Assembly: GCF_015160875.1 (NCBI RefSeq)
Contig: NZ_CP063374.1
Coordinates: 5,397,501 to 5,461,500 of the forward strand
From: Streptomyces chromofuscus
GTDB taxonomy: Bacteria; Actinomycetota; Actinomycetes; Streptomycetales; Streptomycetaceae
Direction of reading: 5' to 3'
Length of the DNA: 64,000 bases
In this document: piece by piece, positions 1-8,973 of the stretch
How positions within the stretch are numbered: the first letter of the stretch is position 1
Layout: every line of letters begins with the position of its first letter
Translations under genes and position numbers: made by a program
Notes under the pieces: model-generated
Database searches by the model: none
What the model saw: only the letters and a program-made list of their open reading frames with translations
Told to the model about the DNA's origin: nothing

Positions 1-621
1 CGCGGTCTGCGGGTCGCGGGCGGCGGTGACGGACAGGACGGCCACGAACTGGTCCACCAGCCAGTCCCTCAGTTCGTCCAGCGGCGGCTGCTTGTCCTCG
101 TCGAGCCAGATGAGGGAGGCCGCCTCGACCGCGGTGATCCACATCCGCACGGTCATCCGCAGCCGGGGGCCCGGGTCGGTGACCCCGAGGTGGCGCAGGA
201 TGTGCACGGCCGCGGCCCGGCGCACGCCGTCCACGATGGCGGTCGTGCGGGAGGTCTCGACCACGCTGCCGCCCTGGAGCAGGGCGCTGAAGCCGGTGTC
301 GTGCTGGTCGACGAAGGCGAGGTAGCGGTCCAGGGCGCGGGACAGGCGGGGGAGCAGGGGGCCCTCGCGCGGCTCGTCGAAGCAGAGCTCCAGCTCCTCG
401 GCGGCGGAGCGCAGGGCAGCCTCGTACAACTGCTGCTTGCCGCCGGGGAAGTAGCGGTACACCAGCGGGCGGGAGACCCCGGCCGCCTCCGCCACGTCGT
501 CGAGGGAGACGTCCTCGGGGGCGCGGTGGGCGAAGAGGCCGAGTGCGGCGTCCAGCAGCTGGCTGCGGCGTTCCTCCACGCTGAGGCGGCGGTAAGCGGG
601 GGTGGGCGCGGCGGGGGTCAT
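1..621 (-). CDS. TetR/AcrR family regulator, 3' end outside the window
   Basis: This gene reads leftward off the window edge, leaving 207 visible codons. The start is the ATG complementary to 619-621. An N-terminal helix-turn-helix is clear at about residues 15-60, with the recognition-helix segment EAAGVSRPLVYRYFPGG typical of TetR repressors. The rest is a helical ligand-binding domain with no recognisable ligand signature. It is on the same strand as, and about 160 bp downstream of, the AurF-like oxygenase gene. TetR genes next to diiron oxygenases usually control them; here that is inference. The palindrome at 1742-1755 between the two oxygenase genes is a candidate operator. Confidence 0.9.
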   Translation of the reverse strand, partial: MTPAAPTPAYRRLSVEERRSQLLDAALGLFAHRAPEDVSLDDVAEAAGVSRPLVYRYFPGGKQQLYEAALRSAAEELELCFDEPREGPLLPRLSRALDRYLAFVDQHDTGFSALLQGGSVVETSRTTAIVDGVRRAAAVHILRHLGVTDPGPRLRMTVRMWITAVEAASLIWLDEDKQPPLDELRDWLVDQFVAVLSVTAARDPQTA

Positions 622-782
622 ACGGGGCAGCGTAGTCGGCGGGACGAGGGTCGTACTGGGCCGGTCGCGCGGTTGCCCGCGCCCCTCGGGCGTTGCGGCG
701 CCGGGCAGGGACGCCGGCCCCGCTCGCGCGGGGAACCGCGCGACCAGCCACAACGGACCCGCACCGGTGCGGCGCCCCACGC

Positions 783-1727
783 CTACGCCAGCAACCCGGA
801 GGACTTCCACAGCCGCCGTCCCACTCCTCGCAGCACCCCGATGTCGTCCAGGAAGTCCGTCAGGCGCTTCGCGCCGGTCTGCATGATCTCGCGGCGGTGG
901 GCGCTGGCCTTCACCTGCGCCATCGCCTCCCGCTTGTCCAGGCCCACGTTGGTGTAGACCTCGGGGTTGACGAAGGCGACCGAGAAGACCCGGGCGAACT
1001 CCCCGGAGGTGATCCGCGTGAACTCCTGCGACCACTTGGGCGCGGTGACCATCTGGCGCCGCAGCTCCTCGCGGGCGTACCGGACGTGGCGGGCCTCCTC
1101 CACCACGTGGATGCGCGTGACGCCCCGGATCAGCGGCTGCACCCGCTCGTCGGGGAAGGTCAGGCGCTGCATCCAGTCGAGGACCTCCTCGCCGAGCAGG
1201 GTCGCGGTGAAGGAACCGGGGGTGGTGGAGATCGTCTTGAAGAGGCGGCCGAGGTTCTGGTGCACGCGGCTGACCGGGTACCAGGGCGTACCGCCGCGGG
1301 AGATGAGCCGGGCGAACATCTTCGAGTGCCGGCACTCGTCCTCGATCTCGGTCAGTGCGTAGCGCACGTGCGCGCTCGTCGCCGCCTTGTCGTAGATGTG
1401 CCGGACCAGCAGCTGCATCAGGATGATCTCGAACCAGATGCCCAGCGACGCCAGCGCCGCCGACTCGTGCTGGGAGAGCAGGATGCGCTGTTCCTCGCTC
1501 ATCCGCTGCCACATCGGTGTGCCGTACAGCGACACCAGCTCCGGCGGCCAGAACCACTTGCCCTCCTCGAAGGGTGCGTCCCAGTCGAGTTCCTTGTCCG
1601 GGTCGAAGGAGTGCTTGGCGGAGGAGTCGAGCAGCCGCTCTGCCACCTGCTCGCGGTCCTTGAGCCGGCCGAGCGCGTCGCGCAGGCCTTCCAGGGCTTC
1701 TGCTTCGGCTTCGGTGAGGGTCGTCAT
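783..1727 (-). CDS. AurF-like diiron oxygenase (DUF3066 type)
   Basis: The product is 314 aa, starting at MTTLTEAEAEALEGL. A longer upstream reading frame exists but would run through the intergenic promoter region, so the ATG at 1727 is preferred. Repeated metal-ligand motifs are visible: an EIEDECRHSKMF segment at about residue 130 and VVEEARHVRYAREELRR at about 220. These match the E..H pattern of the AurF / p-aminobenzoate N-oxygenase family of non-haem diiron enzymes. AurF itself oxidises an arylamine to a nitroarene. The substrate of this homologue cannot be read from sequence. It is divergent from another ferritin-like gene across an 88-bp gap, so the two probably share regulation. Confidence 0.85.
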   Translation of the reverse strand: MTTLTEAEAEALEGLRDALGRLKDREQVAERLLDSSAKHSFDPDKELDWDAPFEEGKWFWPPELVSLYGTPMWQRMSEEQRILLSQHESAALASLGIWFEIILMQLLVRHIYDKAATSAHVRYALTEIEDECRHSKMFARLISRGGTPWYPVSRVHQNLGRLFKTISTTPGSFTATLLGEEVLDWMQRLTFPDERVQPLIRGVTRIHVVEEARHVRYAREELRRQMVTAPKWSQEFTRITSGEFARVFSVAFVNPEVYTNVGLDKREAMAQVKASAHRREIMQTGAKRLTDFLDDIGVLRGVGRRLWKSSGLLA

Positions 1728-1741
1728 GCCCTTATGAGACT

Positions 1742-1755
1742 GCTTGTCAGCAAGC
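1742..1755. promoter_or_regulatory. candidate operator between divergent oxygenase genes
   Basis: GCTTGTCAGCAAGC is an inverted repeat (GCTTG-TCAG-CAAGC) lying just upstream of the start of the leftward AurF-like gene. A related ACTTGTTGACC segment lies at 1776-1786, in front of the rightward ferritin-like gene. The position suits a repressor controlling both genes, and the TetR gene at 1-621 is the obvious candidate. No binding evidence is available. Confidence 0.4.
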
Positions 1756-1815
1756 CCGTCAATCCCTTGCGCGTTACTTGTTGACCGCGCGTCTACTCCG
1801 TGTGAGCCTGCGGAC

Positions 1816-2928
1816 ATGTCGACCTTCGACCAGTACGCCATGGACCCCGCAGAGCCCCTCTGGTCGGTGCCCGCGACCGGGGCGGCCCGTTTCAGCTGGG
1901 AGTACGACGACGGACGCGACCGCCTGCTGGCCCTGTACCAGAAGGGCAAGGACAAGCAGTGGGACGGTCAGAAGCGGATCGACTGGGACCTGGAGGTCGA
2001 CCCCTACGACCCCCTCGGCACGCCTGACGAGGTGCTCTCCCTCCACGGCACCAGACACTGGGCCAAGCTCTCCGAACGGGACAAGGGCGACCTGCGCCGG
2101 CACTACGCCTCCTGGCAGTTCAGCCAGTTCCTGCACGGCGAGCAGGGCGCGATGATCTGCGCGGCGCGCATCGTCGAGTCCGTCCCCGACCTGGACGCCA
2201 AGTTCTACTCCGCGACCCAGACCATGGACGAGGCCCGGCACGCGGAGATCTACGCCCGCTTCCTGCAGGAGAAGATCGGGATGCTCTACCCGATCAACGA
2301 CAACCTCCAGTCGCTGCTCGGCGACACCCTGCGCGACAGCCGCTGGGACATGCCCTACCTCGGGATGCAGGTACTCATCGAAGGCCTCGCCCTCGCCGCC
2401 TTCGGCATGATCCGGGACACCACCGACAAGCCGCTGCCGAAGCAGATCCTGGCGTACGTCATGCAGGACGAGGCCCGCCACGTCGCCTTCGGGCGGATGG
2501 CGCTGCGGGACTACTACCAGCAGCTCACCGACGCCGAACTGCGCGAACGCGAGGAGTTCGTCATCGAGGGCTGCTACTTGATGCGGGACCGGCTGCGCGG
2601 TGTGGAGGTGCTGGAGAACTTCGGCATCCCGCGGGCCGAAGCGGAGGAGTACAGCGAACGCTCCGAGTTCCTCGCCCTGTTCCGCAAGCTGCTGTTCAGC
2701 CGGATCGTGCCGTGCGTGAAGGACATCGGCCTGTGGGGCAAGCGCCTTCAGCAGGCCTATGTCGACATGGGCGTCTTCGAGATGGGCGACTCCAACCTCG
2801 ACCTGCTGATGGCCCAGGACGAGGAGATCGCCGAGAAGCTCGACGCGGAACGGTTCGCGGCCGAGGAGCGGGAGCGGGTGGCCGAGGTGACGCAGGCGAT
2901 CGAGGCGGGAGCCGGCGAGGACTCCTAG
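1816..2928 (+). CDS. ferritin-like diiron protein
   Basis: The product is 370 aa. The ATG at 1816 (MSTFDQYAMDPAEPLW) is chosen over an in-frame codon 24 residues upstream because the upstream part lies in the promoter gap. Two carboxylate/histidine motifs are seen, MDEARHAEIYARF at about residue 137 and MQDEARHVAFGRM at about 217. Together they are the classic E-x-x-H pairs of ferritin-like diiron oxidases/oxygenases. It is paired divergently with the AurF-like gene. The TAG stop overlaps by four bases the stop of the convergent, broken DUF3291 gene. Specific substrate unknown. Confidence 0.85.
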   Translation: MSTFDQYAMDPAEPLWSVPATGAARFSWEYDDGRDRLLALYQKGKDKQWDGQKRIDWDLEVDPYDPLGTPDEVLSLHGTRHWAKLSERDKGDLRRHYASWQFSQFLHGEQGAMICAARIVESVPDLDAKFYSATQTMDEARHAEIYARFLQEKIGMLYPINDNLQSLLGDTLRDSRWDMPYLGMQVLIEGLALAAFGMIRDTTDKPLPKQILAYVMQDEARHVAFGRMALRDYYQQLTDAELREREEFVIEGCYLMRDRLRGVEVLENFGIPRAEAEEYSERSEFLALFRKLLFSRIVPCVKDIGLWGKRLQQAYVDMGVFEMGDSNLDLLMAQDEEIAEKLDAERFAAEERERVAEVTQAIEAGAGEDS

Positions 2929-3601
2929 AGAGTGCGGCCCGGCCCTTCGGGGACCTCGCCCGTCACCGGCGCCGCACCGCCCGGCGGGAAGGACGTGCGC
3001 AGCGTGAAGGCGTACGGTGTCGGCCCGCGCGCAGGTGAAGCAGGCAGGCCTCGGCCTCGGCGACCGTCGGGCGGTGCCAAGCCGGCACCCACCACAGGAC
3101 GGTGACCGCTTCCCGGAGCCGCTCGAACCTCCCCCACTGCCTTGAAGGCGTGGGGGGACACCCATCCTGCGGCGGGCCATCATCTCCCGGTGCCGCCCCC
3201 GGTACATGAACGCGGTCAGGGCGTCGGTGTCCCGCCACACCGACAGGTTGACGATCAGCCAGTCGTCGCCGAAGACGGGCAACCGCGCACGCCCGAGAGC
3301 CACCCTTGGGGCGTCCTGACGGAACGCCGCCTGTCCCGGGCCTCCTCTTCCAGCCGAACGTGAGGCGGAACGACCACAGTGCGTCGGTGGCGTTGCCGGA
3401 GTCGCTCCGGAGCCGCCGGACGAAACCGTCGGCGGCGTCGGCGTCGGCGTTCACGGGGTCGAGGCCGTCGACGAAGTCCTTCAGCCACGGGGAGTCCAAG
3501 GGGGTATTGAGACGGGCGACGTTGACCTGGGCGAGTTGGTGCGCGGGCGTCGTTTCCGTCAGGACCGGACCGTAGGTCGGCGCCCGTTCGCCGCGGTGCA
3601 C
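2925..3601 (-). pseudogene. DUF3291-family protein, broken by frameshifts and a palindromic insertion
   Basis: Pieces of one DUF3291 protein appear in order but in different frames. An N-terminal part (AHQLAQVNVARLNTPLDSPW, DGFVRRLRSDSGNATDAL) is followed by GDDWLIVNLSVWRDTDALTAF and HREMMARRR in a second frame. FERLREAVTVLWWVPAWHRP and GPTPYAFTLRTSFPPGG then appear in two further frame changes. At least three disruptions are needed: one near 3290-3320, a 38-bp insertion at 3128-3165, and a small deletion near 3030. The family is a small cytoplasmic protein of uncertain function. Sequencing error at G/C runs could explain one shift but not the palindromic insertion. Confidence 0.75.
3128..3165. 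repeat. small palindromic (REP/MITE-like) insertion
   Basis: A hairpin with arms CCCCCAC / GTGGGGG encloses an inner palindrome GCCTTGAAGGC, with one unpaired base. It interrupts the DUF3291 reading frame exactly between the conserved HREMMARRR and FERLREA segments. Removing about 38 bp restores the expected continuity. GC-rich palindromes of this kind are scattered in Streptomyces genomes. No transposase is present, so it would be non-autonomous. Confidence 0.65.
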
Positions 3602-3607
3602 CCCGTC

Positions 3608-5065
3608 TCACGACCCGAGCACGGCCCGCATCACCGCCCGCGCGATCGGCGCCGCCATGCCGCCCCCGGTGATGTCACGGCGGTGCGCGGCCGCGTCCTC
3701 CACCACCACCGCGACCGCCACCTTCGGCTCCGGGTCCTGATCGCCCTGCGCCCAGGAGACGAACCAGGCGTACGGCGTACCGGAGTTGTCGACGCCGTGC
3801 TGGGCGGTGCCGGTCTTGCCGCCGACGGTTGCGCCGGGGATCGCGGCGTTGACGCCGGTGCCGTGCTCCACCACGTCGCGCATCAGCTCCCGCAGCCGCA
3901 TCGCGGTCGACGGGTACATGGCCTGACGGGCCGGGGTGGCGCCGGCCGTGGACACCGTCGCGCCGCGGGCGGTGGTCGTCCGCTCCACCAGGTACGGCTC
4001 GCGCACCTGACCGCCGTTGGCCACCGCGGCCGAGACCATCGCCATCTGCAACGGCGTGGCCCGGGTGTTGTACTGACCGATCGAGGACAGGGCCAGCTGC
4101 GCCCGGTCGACGGAGGTGTCGAAGGTGCTCTGCGCCACCGAGTACGGGATGCGCAGGTCGGTGTCGTTGAAGCCGAACGCGTGGGCCGTCGAGGCCATGT
4201 CCGTCACACCGACGTCGACGCCCAGCTTGGCGAAGACCGTGTTGCAGGACCTCTCGAAGGCCTTGCGCAGCGAGGCGTTCGCACAGCCGCCGCTGCCGTT
4301 GCGCAGGGCCGTCGTGGTACCGGGCAGGGTGTACGGGTCGGGCGAGCGGGTCGGCGCGTCGACGCTGGTGATCACCCCGGCGTCCAGCGCGGCCGCCGCG
4401 GTGACCACCTTGAATGTCGAACCCGGCGGATACGTCTGCCGTACCGCCCGGTTCAGCATCGGCTTGTTCGGGTCCCCGTTCAGCCCCAGCCAGGAGCGGG
4501 TCACCGCCGGCCCGTTCCCCGACAGCGCCCCCGGGTCGTAGGACGGGGTGGAGACCAGCGCCAGGATGCGCCCCGTCGCCGGCTCGATCGCCGCGACCGC
4601 GCCCCTGCGGTTGCCCAGGGCCCGGAACGCCGCCTGCTGCGCCGCCGGGTCAAGGGTCGTGACGACGTCACCGCCGGGGCTGCGGGCGCGGGTGAGGTCG
4701 TTCCACAGGGGGAACGGCGAGAGCATCGGGTCGGTGCCGGACAGGGTGCCGTCCGCGGCGTGCTCCAGGAACGTGGTTCCGTACACCTGCGAGGAGAAGC
4801 CGGTGACGGGGGCGTACAGCGGGCCCTGCGCGTACGTGCGCTCGTACCGCAGGTGCTCACCGGTGTCCTTGGAGCCGGTGACCGGCCGGCCGCCGACCAG
4901 GATGTCGCCGCGCGGCTGGCCGTAACGGGCGAAGTCCTGGCGCCGGTTGGCCGGGTTGCCGTCGTACGCGCCGGCCTGGACGACCTGGATGCGGGCCGCG
5001 TTGACGAGGAGGGCGGCCAGCAGCAGGGCGCAGAAGGCGGCGGCGTAGCGGATGTGGCGGGTCAC
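3608..5065 (-). CDS. penicillin-binding protein 2 / FtsI-like transpeptidase
   Basis: The product is 485 aa, GTG start at 5065 overlapping the FtsW/RodA stop (GTGA). It has an N-terminal cytoplasmic stub and a single membrane anchor (AAAFCALLLAALLVNAARI). A PBP dimerisation-like part and a C-terminal transpeptidase domain follow. Catalytic motifs are visible: SxxK in PPGSTFKVV at about residue 220, SCN at about 281, and KTGTAQ at about 408. It cross-links peptidoglycan at the outer membrane face. A longer frame continues upstream through the FtsW gene but is a shadow. Translational coupling to the SEDS glycosyltransferase is the usual SEDS-bPBP pairing. Confidence 0.93.
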   Translation of the reverse strand: MTRHIRYAAAFCALLLAALLVNAARIQVVQAGAYDGNPANRRQDFARYGQPRGDILVGGRPVTGSKDTGEHLRYERTYAQGPLYAPVTGFSSQVYGTTFLEHAADGTLSGTDPMLSPFPLWNDLTRARSPGGDVVTTLDPAAQQAAFRALGNRRGAVAAIEPATGRILALVSTPSYDPGALSGNGPAVTRSWLGLNGDPNKPMLNRAVRQTYPPGSTFKVVTAAAALDAGVITSVDAPTRSPDPYTLPGTTTALRNGSGGCANASLRKAFERSCNTVFAKLGVDVGVTDMASTAHAFGFNDTDLRIPYSVAQSTFDTSVDRAQLALSSIGQYNTRATPLQMAMVSAAVANGGQVREPYLVERTTTARGATVSTAGATPARQAMYPSTAMRLRELMRDVVEHGTGVNAAIPGATVGGKTGTAQHGVDNSGTPYAWFVSWAQGDQDPEPKVAVAVVVEDAAAHRRDITGGGMAAPIARAVMRAVLGS

Positions 5066-6426
5066 GGGGCGACCTGCCCGTCGTACTGCTTGCGGGCCGA
5101 GTGGCTCACCCGGATCAGCAACGCCACGATCGCCCAGTTGGTGACGACCGAGGAGCCGCCCTGCGCCAGGAACGGCATCGCCATGCCGGTGAGCGGGATC
5201 AGGCCGGTCACCCCGCCCGCGATGACGAACACCTGGAGCGCCACGATCGAGGCGAGGCCCACCGCGAGCAGCCGGCCGAACGGCTCGCGCAGGGCGAGGC
5301 CCGCCCGGTAGCCGCGCTCGACCAGCAGGCCGTACAGGAGGAAGATCGCGGAGAGGCCGGCCAGGCCGAGTTCCTCGCCCGCGGTCGCCAGGATGAAGTC
5401 CGACTTGGTGGCGAAGCCGATGAGGGTGGAGTGGCCGAGGCCAAGGCCGGTGCCGAGGACGCCGCCCGCCGCGAACGCGAACAGCGACTGGGCCAGCTGG
5501 TTGGGACCCTGACCGGCCTCGATGGACGCGAACGGGTGCAGCCAGTCCTGGATCCGGGCCGCCACGTGCGGCTCCGTCCGGCCGACGGCGACCGCGCCGA
5601 GCGTCGCCAGCAGCAGGCCGACGGCGATCCAGCCGCTGCGGCCGGTGGCGACGTACAGCATGACGACGAACAGGGCGAAGAACAGCAGCGAGGTGCCGAG
5701 GTCGCGTTCCAGGACCAGCACGCCGACGCTCACCAGCCAGATGGCGACGATCGGGCCGAGCACGCGGCCGGTGGGGAGCTGGAGCTTCCACAGGCGGCGG
5801 CCGGCGTAGGCGAGCGCGTTGCGGTTCGCGGCCAGGTACGCGGCGAAGAACACCGCCAGCAGCACCTTCGCGAACTCGCCCGGCTGGATGGAGAAACCGG
5901 CGATCCGGATCCAGATCCGGGCCCCGTTCACGGCCGGGAAGAAGATCGGCAGGGTGAGCAGGAGCAGCGCGGCGGCGACGCACACGTACGCGTACCGCTG
6001 GAGCACGCGGTGGTCACGCAGGGCGGCGACGACGTAGGCGAAGAGGGTGATTCCCAGCGCCGACCAGACCAGCTGGGCGGGGGCCGCCCGGTCGCCGGGG
6101 GTTTCCAGGTCCAGCCGGTAGATCAGCACCAGGCCGATGCCGTTCAACAGCACGCCGATGGGCAGTAGCAGCGGGTCGGCGTACGGGGCGCGCAGGCGGA
6201 CCGCGAGGTGCGCGAGCAGGGCGAGGACGCCGAGTCCGGCTCCGTAGCCCACCGCGCCGGGCGGGACGGCGCCGGTCCTGGCGAGGCCGACAGCGCAGTA
6301 GCCGTACACCGGGAGGAGTACGGCTACGACGATGAGGGCGAGCTCGATGCCACGGCGCCGGGGGAGACGGACCGCGGGAGCGGGTGCGTCCACTGCCACG
6401 GCGGTTCCGGTTCCGGCATTCGTCAT
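5062..6426 (-). CDS. FtsW/RodA/SpoVE (SEDS) family peptidoglycan glycosyltransferase
   Basis: The product is 454 aa, an integral membrane protein with about ten to twelve predicted hydrophobic segments. SEDS hallmarks are seen: NGARIWIRIAGFSIQPGEFAK at about residue 165, and a C-terminal GLIPLTGMAMPFLAQGGSS block at about 415. SEDS proteins polymerise lipid II into glycan strands with a cognate class B PBP, here the coupled downstream gene. Because Streptomyces carries several such pairs for growth and sporulation, the exact role cannot be assigned. It is located in the cytoplasmic membrane. Confidence 0.93.
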   Translation of the reverse strand: MTNAGTGTAVAVDAPAPAVRLPRRRGIELALIVVAVLLPVYGYCAVGLARTGAVPPGAVGYGAGLGVLALLAHLAVRLRAPYADPLLLPIGVLLNGIGLVLIYRLDLETPGDRAAPAQLVWSALGITLFAYVVAALRDHRVLQRYAYVCVAAALLLLTLPIFFPAVNGARIWIRIAGFSIQPGEFAKVLLAVFFAAYLAANRNALAYAGRRLWKLQLPTGRVLGPIVAIWLVSVGVLVLERDLGTSLLFFALFVVMLYVATGRSGWIAVGLLLATLGAVAVGRTEPHVAARIQDWLHPFASIEAGQGPNQLAQSLFAFAAGGVLGTGLGLGHSTLIGFATKSDFILATAGEELGLAGLSAIFLLYGLLVERGYRAGLALREPFGRLLAVGLASIVALQVFVIAGGVTGLIPLTGMAMPFLAQGGSSVVTNWAIVALLIRVSHSARKQYDGQVAP

Positions 6427-6469
6427 GTCCGGTACCTACCCAAATGATGCGGCTTGCGTGCCGTCGGCA

Positions 6470-7573
6470 TCAGCACCAGCGTGGCGCGGGCCCGATGTTG
6501 TTGATGTAGCGGGCCGCGCCCCAGGCCCAGGTGCGGCCCCCGACGAGGTACCAGAGGGGGTTGCCCTGCACCCGCTGGCCCGGCGTCTTGCAGTGGATCG
6601 GCAGGACCTCGCCCCGCTCGACCCGGGCGATGGCGCGGCTGCGCTGGGTGGGGGACGAGCGCAGCGCCAGGCTGCCGGCGGTGACGACGCCTTCGTAGCG
6701 GGCGCCCTGGCCCTCCCCGACGAAGTCGTCGTCGAAGTCGTCGTCGAAGAACCAGTCCTCGTCGCCGTCACCGCCGATGTCGTCCCCGTCGTCGTCGAAG
6801 TCGTCGTCGAAGTCGTCGTCGTCATCGTCGTCGAAGTCGTGGCGGCCGTTGTTGCCGTTGCCGTTGCCGCCGAAGTCGTTCCGGCCGTTGTTGCCGTTGC
6901 CGTTCCCGTTTCCGCCGAAGCCGTTGTTGCCGTTCCCGTTTCCGCCGAAGCCGTTGTTGCCGTTGCCGTTGCCGTTCCCGCCGAAACCGTTCCCGCCGTG
7001 GCCGTTGCCGCCGGCGAAGACGTCGACGCCGCCGTTGCCCGCGAAGACGTCGACACGGCCGTTCCCGCCGTAACCGTTGCCGTTCCCGCCGAAGCCGAAG
7101 CCGTTGCCGTTCCCGCCGAAGCCGTTGTTGCCGAATCCGTTGCCGTTCCCGCCGAAGCCGTTGTTGCCGAATCCGTTGCCGCCGGCGAAGACGTCGACGC
7201 CGTTGCCCGCGTACACGTCGACGCGGCCGTTGCCGCCGAAGCCGTTGTGATGGCCGAAGCCGGGGCCGAAGCCGAAGCCGGGACCGAAGCCGGGACCGAA
7301 GCCGAAGCCCGGGCCGAAGAAGCCCGGCGCGAAGCCGAAGCCGGGGGCGACGCCGAAGCCGGGGGCGACGCCGACGCCGGGGACGGGCGCCGGCACAGGG
7401 GCGGGAACGGTGCCGGCCTCGCCGCCGGGCGCGGGGACGGCGCCGGTACCGGAGCCGGGACCGGCAGCGTCCCAGAGACCGCCGGCGCAGGCCGGGGAGA
7501 TCGCCACCGCGGCGGCCAGGGCACCCGCGGCTGCCGTCACGGCGAGACGGGTGCGGGGAGATCGCAGGGACAT
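6470..7573 (-). CDS. secreted Gly/Asn-rich repeat protein with C-terminal SH3-like domain
   Basis: The product is 367 aa from ATG 7573. It has a signal peptide (RTRLAVTAAAGALAAAVA, cleavage near ACAGG). A FGPGFGFGPG region, then many FGGNGNG-type repeats with interspersed VDVFAGNG units at about residues 110-230, lead to an aspartate-rich run (about 250-285). The protein ends with a bacterial SH3-like domain of about 75 aa (AGSLALRSSPTQRSRAIARV...WYLVGGRTWAWG). SH3b domains often bind cell wall. The repeat tract suggests an elastic or adhesive spacer, and the Asp run may bind cations; both are inference. Other open frames across this low-complexity tract are shadows. Confidence 0.8.
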   Translation of the reverse strand: MSLRSPRTRLAVTAAAGALAAAVAISPACAGGLWDAAGPGSGTGAVPAPGGEAGTVPAPVPAPVPGVGVAPGFGVAPGFGFAPGFFGPGFGFGPGFGPGFGFGPGFGHHNGFGGNGRVDVYAGNGVDVFAGGNGFGNNGFGGNGNGFGNNGFGGNGNGFGFGGNGNGYGGNGRVDVFAGNGGVDVFAGGNGHGGNGFGGNGNGNGNNGFGGNGNGNNGFGGNGNGNGNNGRNDFGGNGNGNNGRHDFDDDDDDDFDDDFDDDGDDIGGDGDEDWFFDDDFDDDFVGEGQGARYEGVVTAGSLALRSSPTQRSRAIARVERGEVLPIHCKTPGQRVQGNPLWYLVGGRTWAWGAARYINNIGPAPRWC

Positions 7574-7701
7574 GGGGAGAACCTCCCGTGAGGGGGCGGG
7601 GCGAAGCTGACTAATCGCCACATTAGGAGCGGCCTTCGCGGGGCGCCCGTCACAGTGCGCCATCGGGGAGGGTCACTCCCCGTCGGCCGTGCGCCCGCGG
7701 G

Positions 7702-8973
7702 TCACTCCCCGTCCGGCCTGCGCCCGTCCCGCGGGGCCTGAGGCAGGGTCAGGCGCGCCACCGCCCCGCCCCCCGGCGCGTTGCGGAACTCCAGCCGGGC
7801 GCCCAGCACCTCCGCCTGGCCCAGCGCGATGGTCAGGCCGAGGCCGTGCCCCTTCGCCCCGCCCTCGGTGCGGAACCGCTGCGGGCCGTGCTCCACCAGG
7901 TACTCCGGATAGCCCGCCCCGTGGTCCCGCACGGTCACCACTGGCCCGTCCACCGTCACGACGACGGGCGGCCGGCCGTGCGTGTGCGCGTTGGCGACGA
8001 GGTTGCCGAGCACCCGCTCCAGCCGCCGCCGGTCGGTCTCCACCCGCGCGTCCCGGACGACGCGCACCACCGTGTCCGTACCGGACGCCCGGACGACCCG
8101 TGCGGCCAGCGCGCCCAGCTCCTCGCTGTCCAGGTCCAGCCGCTCGCGCCCGGTGTCCAGCCGGGAGATCTCCAGCAGGTCCTCGGTGAGCGTGCGCAGC
8201 GCGGCCACCCGGTCGCGGACCAGTTCGGTCGGGCGCCCCGGCGGCAGCAGTTCGGCCGCCGCGTGCAGGCCGGTCAGCGGCGTGCGCAGCTCGTGCGCCA
8301 CGTCCGCGGTGAACCGCTGCTCGGCGATCAGCTTGCCCTGCAACGACGCGGCCATCGAGTCCAGCGCGGCGGCGACCGCGGCCACCTCGTCCTGCGGTCG
8401 CGTCCGGTCCCGGGCGCGCGGGTCGTTCACCCGGGCGTCCAGGGCGCCCGCGCTGATCCGCCGGGCGACCCGCGCCGTGGTGTGCAGCCGCCGGGTCACC
8501 CGGGTCACCGCGAACGCCCCGACCAGCACGGTCGCCCCGATCGCCAGCGCCGACGACCAGCCGATCGACCGGTCGAGGCCCTGGATCGTGCGGGCCTGCT
8601 GCGAGTAGTCGACGGCCACCGCGAGGGCCCGGCCGCCGTCGGCAGGACCCGCCGCCCACATCGTCGGCCGGCCGTCGTGCTCGGCGACCATCGTGCCGCG
8701 GTCCCCGGCCGCCGCCAGCGAGCGCAGCGAGGGTGGCAGCCCCTCGGGGTCCAGGCCCGCGCCCGGCGTCAGCGGATCCCCGGCCTCGTAGGCCGCCGTC
8801 GCCTCCGCCAGCCGGGCCAGCGCGAGGTCGCGGGCCTGGCCGACGGTCTGGTTGGTCACCGAGACATGGACCAGGACGCCGAGCAGCGCGGCCAGGGCGC
8901 AGCACATCACGGTGATGAAGGCGGCGGCCTTCACCGCGAGGGTGCCGGCCCAGCGCGGCAGCGCGAGCCTCAT
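7702..8973 (-). CDS. membrane sensor histidine kinase (HAMP, HisKA, HATPase)
   Basis: The product is 423 aa, ATG at 8973. It has an N-terminal transmembrane segment (FITVMCCALAALLGVLVHV), an extracytoplasmic sensor of about 100 aa, a second TM (ALAIGATVLVGAFAV) and a HAMP linker. The H-box RFTADVAHELRTPLTG lies at about residue 220. Asn and Gly boxes follow (NLVANAHTHG, GHGLGLTIA). It autophosphorylates and passes phosphate to a response regulator, but no response regulator lies next to it. Its ATGA start overlaps the end of the upstream lipoprotein gene, so the two are probably co-translated. The layout recalls cseA-cseB-cseC without the regulator. Confidence 0.9.
   Translation of the reverse strand: MRLALPRWAGTLAVKAAAFITVMCCALAALLGVLVHVSVTNQTVGQARDLALARLAEATAAYEAGDPLTPGAGLDPEGLPPSLRSLAAAGDRGTMVAEHDGRPTMWAAGPADGGRALAVAVDYSQQARTIQGLDRSIGWSSALAIGATVLVGAFAVTRVTRRLHTTARVARRISAGALDARVNDPRARDRTRPQDEVAAVAAALDSMAASLQGKLIAEQRFTADVAHELRTPLTGLHAAAELLPPGRPTELVRDRVAALRTLTEDLLEISRLDTGRERLDLDSEELGALAARVVRASGTDTVVRVVRDARVETDRRRLERVLGNLVANAHTHGRPPVVVTVDGPVVTVRDHGAGYPEYLVEHGPQRFRTEGGAKGHGLGLTIALGQAEVLGARLEFRNAPGGGAVARLTLPQAPRDGRRPDGE

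Noticed and set aside
5101..6168. 355-codon plus-strand frame opposite FtsW
   Set aside because: Shadow; rich in Arg, Gln, Asp and lacks any family motif.
6436..7524. Alternative Ser/Thr/Ala-rich frame across the repeat protein
   Set aside because: Low-complexity DNA is open in several frames; only the 6470-7573 frame gives a signal peptide and SH3 domain.
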